Shown: one piece after another, positions 10,915 through 21,885 of the stretch | How positions within the stretch are numbered: position 1 is the stretch's first letter | How the letters are laid out: every line of letters begins with the position of its first letter | DNA from: Priapulus caudatus | Taxonomy: Eukaryota; Priapulida; Priapulimorpha; Priapulimorphida; Priapulidae | Direction of reading: 5' to 3' | Length of the DNA: 44,689 nucleotides | NCBI RefSeq assembly: GCF_000485595.1 | Contig: NW_014577217.1 | Span: 128,097-172,785 of the forward strand | Notes under the pieces: generated by a model | Seen by the model: the letters and a program-made list of their open reading frames with translations, nothing else | Told to the model about the DNA's origin: nothing | Database searches by the model: none | Position numbers and translations under genes: made by a program

Positions 10915-13900
10915 TTATGCCCGGAGTCCAGGGAAATTCTGCTTGATGATTGCCTTTGCCATGTCTGTGTGCCCGAGCTGCAGTTGCAGATAGAGCGCCA
11001 GCACCATCAGGTGAGCCGGAATGTCAGTGAGGCCTGTTGTTGATTTGAACAGTGGCGCTATCTACAGGTAAGAATCAAAAACAAATAAAATTTGACTTAC
11101 TACTTGTTTCAGGGCGGTTTGTGAGCGACAAAACTGAATATTAGAGATAAATAGTAGCATAAACTGCTAACGTTAACAAACCAAAGAACAGCATTCTTGC
11201 AGATGCCGCCTTGTACGCAGGAGAAAGTTGGATGATCTATCATAACATCATGTATACTAAGTATTGTTAACGAGCCCATCAAGTTTCAATAACATCAACA
11301 CAGTCAACGTCAAAATATTGGTGTCGAAGTTGCATCTTACCTTCCAGAGCATTCCTTGCGCCTTTTCAAACTCTCCGCGGATGGTGTATGCTACACAGAG
11401 GTTGTACTGAACAACCAAGGATGCCACCGGCACTGTGCTAGGAAACCATTCCGCTTGCACTGACGAAAAAAGCGATAGCAAAGGTTCACGCAGGATCTGA
11501 TAACCATGAATCGTGAATCATGAATCATGAATTGTGAGCATACGACAAGTCAAGCTCCAAGAATCATTATAATTATTCAAATCATCATCAAGATGATAGT
11601 ATAATAGTATAATAGTATAATAGTATAATAGTATAATGATAGATGAAGATCAAATTCATGTGACTTCTATTCTGAATTCAACTTCTACCAGCAGAAAGTT
11701 GTACCCACAGCACATGCAATCTGACGGCTAGTGAACAAACAAAGAGACAACAAGGACATTGTCATCACACCTAGAGTGTTCATCGTGCCGTTTCCGTTGT
11801 CGTCCCTCTCCTGCTTGCCCGAGTCCTCGGCGATCCTCATCGAAAGGTCGCTGACCTCGTAGCTCAGGTGATCGATGGCGTGAGATATGCAGTCGAGCAT
11901 CACTAGAGCTTCGGCTGCGTACAGGTGCCCAAGATACCTGGAACACGCAAACCGCAGTGACGACATGATAGTGATGGGGCTGCTGGCCAACGCGCAGATA
12001 GGCAGGGGGGTTTTACGTGCACCTCGAGCTGTGTACCTGCACTCTGCATATACTATCAGGGGGTTTTCAACATTAGGAATTTTTTTTAATTTTTTGTTTT
12101 TAGGAACACGGGTGCTGATCTTTGTCATTAGCAGGTATAGGTTCCTGAATTATGTCCCAACATGAAGCTACATTCATTACCCTCCTGGTAACATCTTGTC
12201 ACTTCTAAACTCAACTTAACTTATGTCAACTCCTTCAACTAACAGACTGCAGCTAAAGCTTGCATGTGGAGGAAGAGCATTATGGAACCTACCACAGTTG
12301 ACACAAAAGCATTAGGACCTATAATGGACAAGCAAAAATGGATACCTGTGTACACTATGATACGAGTATTAAGACCTATGACGGACAAGCAAACAGATAC
12401 CTTTGTACACCAGACAGCTTAGTCTGCTCCAGTAGCTTCTCAGCATGCTGCAAGGCAACTAGGTTGTCTCCCAGATACAGGCACACGTACGCACTCGCCG
12501 ACAACACAGAACACCTGAGATAACGACAATGCACACCGGCTACAAATTTTGTACAACAGCAAGCGTACTTGATATCATTCTGAACAGAGAAACAATCGTC
12601 TGCGGCATTTAGACGCATGCACTCACATACGTGAACAACATCGATAAAGTTTCACAGTCGGGGAATGCCAAAGTTTAACATTGATTAATTAGAATCATCA
12701 TCAATCAATTAATCATCAATTAATCAATCAATCATAATAACTAACTCAACTGCACCCAATTTAGCTACCACTCTCAGTACCTAAGGTTTTCTAATTCGCA
12801 CGCATTCAAAGGGCTACCAGGTGGCGCCGGTAGATGCGTGTCGGACGACGACTGGTCAGCAGTTCGCTCCTCCTGTTCTTCCTCGCTGCTGCGTCGTTTC
12901 CGCTCGGCCATGTTCTTCACCGGTGGCAGCAGCATGAGCGCGTTCTTCAGGCAGAGCACGGCAAACTCCATCGTCGCGTTGGGGATCGCAGACGACGGGC
13001 CCTCCGACCTGCAAGAAGATGCAAAAGTTTGCACTATTCGCCAACAGGGGGCGCTGCCAGCCGCAAGTCTCTGCCACACGGGAATACCGTTCCTCCTAGC
13101 CAGGAGTATCGGGAAGATCGCTTCGGTTGTTATAACGCTCCTATAAGCTTATTATATTCTTATTCTGGCTATTCTTGCAACATCGAGCCGTCACAACTGT
13201 TACTTAGGTTTTTATGCAATGGGGGATTGTATAATGGAGTGAGGTCGTCAAACAAACCCTAACTTTCCTACCCTAACTCCTTCTGTAGGGGAGGGAGGAA
13301 TAATAAGTGAGTGGATAAAGGTGAGGAAGGATAGAGTGCCTTGATTAAATGCACAACAGAAGTGAACACAGTAGGACTTGAACCACAGACCATTAACCAA
13401 AAACTTCCTCATGCTAACCATTAGCCCACTACTCCTTCCCCTTGACAGACGTAACATGTGGTGGCTGTTTTTATACACAAATATAGTTTAATTTTACATT
13501 TTTATTTAATTTTATTTATTTATTTATATTTACAGTTTACCTACCTCTGTGTGCGTTTGTTGATGTCCATGGGTTTGAGTATGAGTTTGCGATGAGAACC
13601 CTGCCCCGCAATGCCCCGCACCAAGTCCTGAGCATGCAGCTTTGTCTTGAAGAGATGCTCGTTGTTCTACAGGTAAAAACATCGACATATCCAGCATCCG
13701 CCAGGACACGGCAATGCAGAGACCAGTACAAGAGTACAAGAGTACAAGAGTACAAGAGTACAAGAGTACAAGAGTACAAGAGTACAAGAGTACAAGAGTA
13801 CAAGAGTACCAGTACACCAGTACCAGGTACCAGTACAAGAGATCAACGAGGAAGATTAAACGCGTGGAAAAGGTGCTCAGTTGCCGTGATGACATTATTA

Positions 13901-16900
13901 TTTTATTACAGAAATCATAACCTATACTTAATTGATAGCATGCAAGTTTTTAAGGCTGATATGGAGTACGTACTAATCTGTACACACGATGTGTAGGATA
14001 AGGGTCAATCTGTTAGCTGTGCGCAAGTTACACACGTGCACGCTCGCACGCATGCACGCACGCATGCACGCACACACACAGATGCACGCACACACACAGA
14101 CGCACGCAGGTCTGCTAGTAACAGCTAACACACACAGGTTCGCAAGTTAAGCGTGAGCTACACACCGGTCTGTGAGTGTGGATGCAGCACTCGGCCAGCC
14201 TGAGCCACAGCCGCGGGTTGTTGTGGTGCATCTGTACGACTTCGATGAGACAGTCGAACGCCTGCAGTGGCTTGCCGCAGAAGAGCAGCTGCAGACCGAT
14301 GTTATGCAGCAGCTCGTAGCGTCGGCTTCCCGTCAGCGTCTGTAGGGGGCGCCCCGATAGCGACTGGCCTGGTGTAGAGGTAACTTTGCATCAATATATA
14401 TATATATATGTATAATATATATAACCGGTCTCCCTCCCTTTCCCCTCCTCCCAAACTCACCTGCCTTCTCTCTCCCCTCCTCCCTAACTCACCTGCCTTC
14501 TCTCTCCCCTCCTCCCTAACTCACCTGCCTTCTCTCTCCCCTCCTCCCAAACTCACCTGCCTTCTCTCTCCCCTCCTCCCTAACTCACCTGCCTTCTCTC
14601 TCCCCTCCTCCCTAACTCACCTGCCTTCTCTCTCTGTGGGATCGTGCAGATGCTCGTGTCCATCTCCTCTCTCCCTTCCCCCTCCTCCATAACTCACCAG
14701 TCTCGCTCCCCTCACTCCCCTCCCTCCCCTCCCTTCTCCTCCCTCACTCACCGATCTCCTCTCCCTCCCCTCCCTCTCTCTCATTCCCCCCNNNNNNNNN
14801 NNNNNNNNNNNNNNNNNNNNNNNNNNNNNNNNNNNNNNNNNNNNNNNNNNNNNNNNNNNNNNNNNNNNNNNNNNNNNNNNNNNNNNNNNNNNNNNNNNNN
14901 NNNNNNNNNNNNNNNNNNNNNNNNNNNNNNNNNNNNNNNNNNNNNNNNNNNNNNNNNNNNNNNNNNNNNNNNNNNNNNNNNNNNNNNNNNNNNNNNNNNN
15001 NNNNNNNNNNNNNNNNNNNNNNNNNNNNNNNNNNNNNNNNNNNNNNNNNNNNNNNNNNNNNNNNNNNNNNNNNNNNNNNNNNNNNNNNNNNNNNNNNNNN
15101 NNNNNNNNNNNNNNNNNNNNNNNNNNNNNNNNNNNNNNNNNNNNNNNNNNNNNNNNNNNNNNNNNNNNNNNNNNNNNNNNNNNNNNNNNNNNNNNNNNNN
15201 NNNNNNNNNNNNNNNNNNNNNNNNNNNNNNNNNNNNNNNNNNNNNNNNNNNNNNNNNNNNNNNNNNNNNNNNNNNNNNNNNNNNNNNNNNNNNNNNNNNN
15301 NNNNNNNNNNNNNNNNNNNNNNNNNNNNNNNNNNNNNNNNCTCCCTCACCGGTCTCTCGCTGCGGGATCGTGCGGATGCTCGCGTCCATCTCCTCTCTCT
15401 CCTCCCTCCCCTCCCCTTCCTCCCTCCCTCCCTCACCGGTCTCTCGCTGCGGGATCGTGCGGATGCTCGCGTCCATCTCCTCTCTCTCCTCCCTCCCCTC
15501 CCCTTCCTCCCTCCCTCCCTCACCGGTCTCTCGCTGCGGGATCGTGCGGATGCTCGCGTCCATCTCCTCTCTCTCCTCCCTCCCCTCCCCTTCCTCCCTC
15601 CCTCCCTCACCGGTCTCTCGCTGCGGGATCGTGCGGATGCTCGCGTCCATCTCCTCTCTCTCCTCCCTCCCCTCCCCTTCCTCCCTCCCTCACTCACCGG
15701 TCTCTCGCTGCGGGATCGTGCGGATGCTCGCGTCCATCTCCTCTCTCTCCTCCCTCCCCTCCCCTTCCTCCCTCCCTCACTCACCGGTCTCTCGCTGCGG
15801 GATCGTGCGGATGCTCGCGTCCATCTCCTCTCTCTCCTCCCCCTTCCCCCTCCTCCCTCACTCACCGGTCTCTCTCCCTCACTCACCGGTCTCCCTCCCT
15901 CACTCACCGGTCTCTCGCTGCGGGATCGTGCGGATGCTCGCGTCCATCTCCTCGAGCGACTTCTGGAAGTAGAAGAGGCCGAGGTTGTGCTTGTGCATGT
16001 GGAAGTGGATGCAGCCGAGGTTGCTGTAGTACATCGCCGGCACGCACTGCCCGCCGTCGAGGAACGACGGCGACGTACCCGGCGCACCGCTCAGGATCTT
16101 CATCGCGTTGCGGTGGTTGTGCTTCATGTACTCGAACTGCGCCTTCAGGTACACGGTCGAGTCGGTCGGCCCACCAAACAGGTACATCTCCGGTCCGTTG
16201 CTCTGCGTCGCGAGAAACGAGAGGCGGCAGTCACAATCATCGTCACTTGACGTTTATATAAAATGGCCGTCGTACCGAGATAAAAAGTGACCCCCGGTGG
16301 TGCCACCACACACCAATAAAATTGTGAAGGCCCGTTAGTCGAACATAAAGTTCAAAGCATGAAGCCAAACATAAATTGACCCTCGGTAGTGCCACTACAC
16401 ACCAAAAAAATTGTCAAGGCCCGTTATTCGAACATAAAGTTCTGAAAATGAAGCCAAACATAAAGTGACCCTCGGTGGTGCCACCACACACGAAAAAATT
16501 GTGAAGGCCCGTTAGTCGAACATAAAGTGCCAAACATGAAGTCAAACATTAAGTGACTTACGGCCTGCGTCATGTTCGTGAGTGTTTTCAGCTCCTTCTT
16601 GCACGCCTTCACAGACTTTAGTTGTAGGTAACAGCGCACCTTGTACTGTAACGACGGAAAGAGAGACACGTCACACGAATCACATCGGCTGATCTGATAC
16701 CATAAAGGTCTAAATGTGAAGCGGATGTGCGTGCGTGCGTGCGTGTCTGTGTGTGTGGTTTCTGCTTGTGCGTGCGTGCGTGAGTGTGTGCATGTGTGTG
16801 TGAATATCTGCATGTGCGTCTCGTGAACGTGTGTGTGTGCGTGTCTATGTGTGTGTGGTTTCTGCATGTGCGTGCGTGCGTGCGTGCGTAGTGTGTGCAT

Positions 16901-19296
16901 GTGTGTGTGAATATCTGCATGTGCGTCTCGTGAACGTGTGTGTGTGCGTGCGTGCATGTTTGAATGTTCATGCAGTTTATACTTAAATTTATCATCAAGC
17001 GTGTGCAGACGAAGCAAACCTGTTGGATTCGTGGCTTGTGGATCTCGTTCGCTGTTGCGCTGGACAGCGGCCGCTCTTCTCTGCTCTCCTTCTCCATCTT
17101 GCTGTCAAACAGCATCTTCTCCGTGAAGGCGATCATATTGAGGGCCTTTCCCGGCTGGTGGGTGCACAAGTAGAGCTCAATGAGCAGGAAGCATACTTTC
17201 CTTTTCAACTTCTCATCTGCAAGTAAGGGATATATATGTATCAACAATACCTCAAGTGACGACGTCAAAATGTCGGTTAGTGTGCAAATGTGGTGACACC
17301 TACACCAAAATATATGAAAACACTTTGAGAATAGGAATGTCGTTAGATACGAAGCAGATTTATGATGCTGCGAAATTACCGATCAGTAATGCGCTGTTTA
17401 AAACAAGAACTTCTAATACTTATCCTGTTTCTCAGAAACATCTCCCACATCTACTGTAGGTATACTCGACAAAGAAATATGAAAAAAGAAATATGGTATA
17501 TATCTACGTGGTATTTGTTATGGGAAGGGCTTGTAATCTCATGGTAAAAACACGTGAATTATACCATACATATAATTGATATAGTTATTTTTAAAAAGGT
17601 CGATTGTAAACTAATTAAAAAAAACTCAAGATAGTACGATGAAAAACGAGACACAAGCATACAATAGACTGGCCAGCAGAATAGTTAATCTACTCACCCA
17701 ATGGCTCAAGGAAGTGAAAGACCTTTTCCAAGACGGTGATCGCTGCCCTGTACTGCCGGAGATTGTGTAGAATGGTGGCATAGTTGTAGAAGATGATGCA
17801 GTGGTCAACATCCTCTAATGTGTCTATGTTCTTCAGGCTCACGCCGGCCTACAAACCATCCAGGATGAAGACAGAGCTCACAGATAGCAAAAGTCTGATG
17901 GTTTAATGAGAAATCCGAGAAAGTAATTGGAGATAGAAAGTCAAAAGACAAGATGATTACAGTTCAGAAATACTTTGATATCAAAAGTGTAATATCAAAC
18001 TATGGGAATCACACTGCTTGCGTTAGGCTGAGAAAAATAGCTTTGCCGAAAAAAGCTTGCTACGGAAACCAAATCAAGCCAGCTCAGGACAGCGCATGCT
18101 CCCCAGCAACAACAGAGGAAACAACAAAGGGAAGCATGCTGATACAACCTTAAAATGCCAAGATTTTCATTGTTTGAAAATATGCATTTTAAACGTTGAT
18201 TTTTACCATTATCTGCCTTTTGTAGACAAAGAACGAGAATATCTATCTAAAATAAATGCAACAATTGACCCATTTCCCTCGGCCAGATAACCACAGCCCC
18301 CCCTGGACATTGATGCTAGGTCAACCAAGCTAAACTAGTTCACATGTATTTCTCACACATACATCCCAAAATGTCTACTTTAAAGCACTTCATTGCTAAG
18401 TATTGTTTTTTGAATGTCACATCACAACAATGATTGCACAGAGCTGCCGTTCAATAAAACTAGGCAGATGTGTGAATGGAACACAATTTTTTTCTTCATC
18501 TTTTGAAAAGACTGATGCATTAATTATATTACCAAAAACAAACACTAGTCACCACCTTTTTGCAGACAAGGCTGAGGTCCTGCTTAAACTCGTCTGTCTT
18601 ATTGAATTCTGATCTGTAGAACTCTGCCACAGCCCTGTTGTGCAGTACTTTTGGGTCATTAGAACGTGACGTGATGATGTCATCGAGGACGTTGACACAG
18701 GATATGTAGCTTCTCTGTTTGAAACGAACCACAGTGTGAGACTTCTGTTAATGTATTACACCATATGTCAACATATAGTAATGGGACTGCGCTCACACGT
18801 AGAATTTTATTAACTGATGTAATAAACGATCGTTTATCAATAGATTCATTTATAGATCAAGTCAAAATAAATCAGAGTAACTTACTATATTTCTATAAGC
18901 GGTTTACTAAACATATATAGAAACTATACTGCATGTACAACTCGCTGCACATGTTGAACTGAAGCCTGAGATGATTTTATAATAGAATGCACTGTAATCA
19001 TTAATCATAGATATCAACCACTAATAAATATACAAGTATTAGGATTTATTTATTACATACATTTATTTAAGGATTGTGACACTAGACTTCCTAGAAATTG
19101 ATTTAAGACACAAAACACTGATTGTAGACACCAGCTGGCTAGAGGAGGCACTGATTAAATGTAGACACAGGCATTGTATAATGCAATACAATAGGCCCTA
19201 AATAATACATACACTTTCAAACTCCTGAGCACCATCTGCTGCGAGCTCTTTTTCCTTCTCAGTTACTCCACTGCTAAAGTCGTTTGGCTCTGCCAT
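10915..19296 (-). CDS. CNOT10: CCR4-NOT transcription complex subunit 10, complete, 13 coding exons
   Basis: Exons in transcript order: 19296-19213, 18714-18556, 17848-17698, 17216-17020, 16645-16562, 16202-15908, 14368-14166, 13666-13545, 13008-12781, 12514-12401, 11937-11771, 11459-11341, 11061-10915. They total 2070 nt, 689 aa plus TAA (human about 744 aa). Hallmarks: [11 protein letters not shown], a [16 protein letters not shown]-like helix pair, [97 protein letters not shown] and [19 protein letters not shown]10 is a TPR scaffold that pairs with CNOT11 on the CNOT1 N-terminus in the deadenylase complex (family knowledge). The start ATG has a good context and an in-frame TGA two codons upstream. 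For the exon starting at 11459 a second acceptor six bases later is also in phase. Introns hold many minisatellites and an assembly gap. Confidence 0.95.
11585..11640. repeat. AGTATAAT octamer microsatellite
   Basis: About five copies of an 8-bp AGTATAAT unit sit in a CNOT10 intron. Confidence 0.8.
13256..13457 (-). mobile_element. tRNA-derived SINE in a CNOT10 intron
   Basis: On the minus strand a tRNA-like head has an A box (TGGGCTAATGGTTAGC, 13428-13413) and a B box (GTGGTTCAAGTCC, 13386-13374). A body containing TTAATCAAGGCACTCTATCC follows; AAGGCACT-type words are common in the bodies of animal SINEs. It has the same orientation as CNOT10. No clean target duplication was found. Confidence 0.75.
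13722..13815. repeat. AGTACAAG octamer microsatellite
   Basis: About ten near-perfect copies of AGTACAAG lie roughly 60 bases upstream, in transcript sense, of the CNOT10 exon starting at 13666. Confidence 0.9.
14033..14110. repeat. GCAC/CA-rich microsatellite
   Basis: Alternating CGCACGCATG and CACACACAGA units lie just downstream (transcript sense) of the CNOT10 exon ending at 14166. Confidence 0.8.
14430..15955 (-). repeat. Minisatellite duplicating the end of CNOT10 exon 6 with its splice donor
   Basis: Right of the gap, six 87-bp units, anchored at 15362, 15449, 15536, 15623, 15710 and 15797, each carry on the minus strand the coding segment [16 protein letters not shown] followed by the GGTGAG donor and a G/A-rich tail; the true exon copy is anchored at 15920. 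Between 15840 and 15905 the donor word GGTGAGTGAG is repeated in shorter units. Left of the gap, about six 32-bp units (14461-14640) also carry GGTGAGTT, and a decayed copy of the exon end is present at 14637-14672. The 87-bp unit is 29 codons. Units with GGTGAGTGA have an in-frame stop; units with GGTGAGGGA are open. Confidence 0.9.
14792..15340. other. Assembly gap (549 N)
   Basis: A run of N inside the CNOT10 exon-6 minisatellite. True array length and copy number are unknown. Long open frames crossing it are not evidence of a protein. Confidence 1.
16282..16563 (-). repeat. About 89-bp tandem repeat reaching the CNOT10 exon 5 donor
   Basis: Three full units, with the GTGAC word ending at 16290, 16380 and 16469 (spacing 90 and 89), contain CGGTGGTGCCACCACACAC, GGCCCGTTAGTCGAACATAAAG and ATGAAGCCAAACAT-type words. 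A fourth unit begins at about 16549 and runs straight into the donor GTAAGTCAC at 16561-16553. Confidence 0.85.
16724..16952. repeat. GT/GC minisatellite, 100-bp period
   Basis: About two copies of a 100-bp unit contain GTGTGTGGTTTCTGC, GTGAATATCTGCATGTG and CGTCTCGTGAACGTGTG. It lies in the CNOT10 intron between exons 4 and 5. Confidence 0.85.
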
Positions 19297-19914
19297 TGCT
19301 CAAAAGGGAGAAGGTTACAAATGACACAGTATAGTAATATCTCTCTTATGTTGTCAAATTTGATTGTTATACCAAAAAAAAATTAAGAGCAACACATTTG
19401 AGATGTGTAATTAGCAATATTAACTCACATTAGTTACCTACTACTAATGTGTGACTGTCAGTATGTAGCATAATGGTTTATGCAATAATTAATCACAACT
19501 TAATCATAAACATCTTCGAACTGACCCGAGTTTACCTGAATATTTAGGCAGCTTACGACAAGCGTAATTGACTCCAGTTAGCAATAGGGAATGAACTGCC
19601 CAATTGCCCGACATGCCTACTCACTGCGATTCCTTGGGAGAACCCTGGTATTACTGTCCGCGAACCACAGTACTGGTGCTAGCAGTAGTGCGACAGTGAC
19701 ACTTTGTGTTGGCGCAATGCACAACTAGAATTTGAATAGCTCTACTGTACAGTGCACTGATGTGTCCCCTTCGCTCCCACCACAACAACAGATGCATCAT
19801 ACAGCTACAGGTAAAGCTACATGCCCTGTGTGGGGGGGGGGGGAGCTACACAAGTAGAGTTAGCAGTAGGACTCCGGTTGGCACCACTACCAGATTGTCA
19901 AACTAGTGTACACT
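19297..19914 (-). promoter_or_regulatory. Presumed CNOT10 promoter/5' leader region
   Basis: It lies directly upstream of the CNOT10 start codon. No TATA box or CpG-dense stretch is clear. A pyrimidine-rich run ending in TTTTGAG just before the ATG could be the acceptor of a 5' UTR intron. The assignment rests on position only. Confidence 0.35.
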
Positions 19915-19922
19915 GTGTAGAC

Positions 19923-20054
19923 CAGTCCTTTTTTGAGTCATGGACCCATTTGAGAATCTAGTAAAAGCTACCGCCCCTCCCCAGAAAAATGCACATAAGC
20001 ACCTGAAGCCCATCCACGGACCCCGAAGGGGTCCACCAAAGAACCCCAGCCCTG
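19923..20054. mobile_element. hAT-type MITE, 132 bp
   Basis: It is flanked by a perfect 8-bp target duplication GTGTAGAC (19915-19922 and 20055-20062). The ends begin CAGTCCTTTTTTGAG on the left and, read inward on the other strand, CAGGGCTGGGGTTCTTT on the right; both continue to GGACCC. CAG ends with 8-bp duplications are typical of hAT elements. No coding capacity. Confidence 0.85.
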
Positions 20055-20121
20055 GTGTAGACTGTGCTTGATTGTATTGTAGCTCCAAGAAATGGTCTTG
20101 CTAAGGTTAGAAGCGCTGAGA

Positions 20122-20433
20122 GGGTCTATGTCCCCCGGGGTACTGCCGGAACGTACCCTGGTACTATCTAATATGCCGGACCGTACCTCGCCTACTCTAC
20201 TAACGAGTCTAGGGAGTCGCCTACGCCTACTCCCTAACCCTAACCCTAACCATATCAAATAGTGACCAGGGTACGGTCCGGTGTACCGGAATGTACCCTG
20301 GTCACTATTTGATGTGGTTAGGATTAGGATTAGGGTTAGGGTTAGGGAGTAGGCGTAGGCGACTCCCTAGACTCGTTAGTAGAGTAGGCGAGGTACGTTC
20401 CGGCAGTACCCTCACCCTGGGGGACATAGACCC
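20122..20433. mobile_element. Foldback element carrying telomere-like repeats
   Basis: A near-perfect inverted repeat has outer ends GGGTCTATGTCCCCC and its complement and an apex at about 20283 between AGTGACCAGGGTAC and GTACCCTGGTCACT. Each arm contains a short run of CCCTAA/TTAGGG (about 20230-20250 and 20318-20346) and a matching GTAGGCGTAGGCGACTCCC block. The left arm has a small extra segment near 20150-20185. No clear target duplication was found. Confidence 0.8.
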
Positions 20434-20550
20434 TATGAGCGTCACAAGCTGTATAGACAATCCGTCGCACAGCCTGGTCGGGCTAGATTGTATTGTAGCG
20501 AGTGACTGAGTACCTAGCAGTAACTGAGTCAGTCTATACTCTTACTCTTT

Positions 20551-20783
20551 AGTCTTACTCTTACTCAGGCTTAAACCGACCAGGCTCTCCGACTGTTACA
20601 CGACACGTAGTGTTAAGCGAGATGGGAACTTGTGGCTAACTCAGGCTTAGTGACTAGGCTTAGTCTTACTCTTACTCAGGCTTAAACCGACCAGGCTCTC
20701 CGACTGTTACACGACACGTAGTGTTAAGCGAGATGGGAACTTGTGGCTAACTCAGGCTTAGTGACTAGGCTTAGTCTTACTCT
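20551..20783. repeat. 111-bp tandem duplication
   Basis: Two essentially identical copies begin at 20551 and 20662 with AGTCTTACTCTTACTCAGGC and include GGCTCTCCGACTGTTACACG and a GTTAAGCGAGATGGGAAC block. They are flanked by further TCTTACTC repeats to about 20825. Confidence 0.9.
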
Positions 20784-21026
20784 TCTTAGTACTCTTACTC
20801 TTACTCTTACAGTCTTAGTCTAACTACTCTCGTGGGGTACTTCGCAGCGCATTGGAATTTTTAGCTGTAACTTACCAAACATCGACGGTTTAAGAATGCA
20901 GCTATATATTTTCCTTATTAATATTAATAAGGTTAAAATTCGTAGGTTATAGCTTACACCTTACTGATTTACTGACTACTGTGATTAAGTTCACTGGTAA
21001 ATGTTACTGTCAGAAGGAAAGTTGTC

Positions 21027-21085
21027 GCCTGATGTACCCTGGTCGACAGTTCCACACGCTAATCCTAAACCCTTAACCCTAACAG
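21027..21085. repeat. Fragment related to the foldback element at 20.1-20.4 kb
   Basis: TGTACCCTGGTCGACAG is followed by CTAATCCTAAACCCTTAACC, echoing the GTACCCTGGTCAC plus CCTAA word order of the foldback arms. Single-sided remnant. Confidence 0.5.
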
Positions 21086-21580
21086 CGTCAGTGTAGCGAA
21101 GAGATATATATGCCGGAGTAAATGTGGCAAACGGGTACCAGTTCTAAGTGTCGCAGCTTGCAGCGCCAATCTCGCTGTTATAGAGAGGTCGCTGTTTTTG
21201 ACGGACAATCTTCGCGTCCATTTCCATAGAGTGTAGGTGATTCTGTATTATATTATTTATATAAACTCGGAAATGTTTTGTTTGTGCCACAACTTAATGT
21301 AAAACGTGGTTCGCAAGTCAATTTAAGGATATAATTTGCTTGTTATTAGGCATGAGCAATTGAAGCACCTATAAAGTAGAAAATTTTGCGTAAAACTTGG
21401 ATTGACAAAGTTTGCTCAAGTTCTCAAAGTAAAACTAAAGGCTGTTGCTCCTGCGACGGTACCGTCGCCGAATTATTTTCTCTTCAACTCACGGTAGTGA
21501 TGCAGGCGCCATCTATCGGCGAATAATAACTACCGTTGCTTTTGGTAAGATATATATATACGATTTTATACGATATAACG

Positions 21581-21655
21581 TAACCCTAACCCTAACCCTA
21601 ACCTACCCTAACCCTACCCTAACCCTAACCCTAACCTAACCCTAACCCTAACTCT
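21581..21655. repeat. Interstitial telomere-like CCCTAA repeat
   Basis: About 12 copies of CCCTAA with occasional CCTAC and CCTAA variants, inside the 573-bp MITE. Confidence 0.9.
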
Positions 21656-21810
21656 ATTAATTAATAACATTTAATTTTTAATTGTTGTAGAAATTAATTG
21701 TTGTTATTAAAATGTTGTAAATAAATAATGTTGATATTTTGCGTTAATGGACAAAAAAATGTTAACAGATAAAGATAGAAAAATACAGAAAACAGGAAAA
21801 TAATTAGAAA

Positions 21811-21885
21811 ACGGATGGGATTCGATCCCGCGAACATTCATACTTGGGGCAAGCGCTCTACCCGTTGCGCTGCTGCCACATATTG
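21811..21885 (-). pseudogene. tRNA-like sequence (tRNA pseudogene or SINE head)
   Basis: On the minus strand an A-box-like AGCGCAACGGGTAGAGCGC is followed, at tRNA-like spacing, by a B-box-like GGGATCGAATCCC with a T-arm pairing GCGGG/CCC. The anticodon arm is poor (CTTG/CAAG around CCC), so a functional tRNA is unlikely. A T-rich stretch follows immediately. Confidence 0.6.

Noticed and set aside
11887-12165. 92-codon plus-strand open frame overlapping the CNOT10 exon at 11771-11937
   Set aside because: It is the shadow of the minus-strand exon, which matches CNOT10 with correct splice phases.
14644-16087. Open frames of 290-450 codons through the 14.6-16.1 kb region on both strands
   Set aside because: They run through a minisatellite and 549 N characters; only the minus-strand part at 15908-16202 is a real CNOT10 exon.
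21811-21885. Functional tRNA gene
   Set aside because: A and B boxes are tRNA-like but the anticodon and acceptor stems do not pair well, and it lies inside a MITE.
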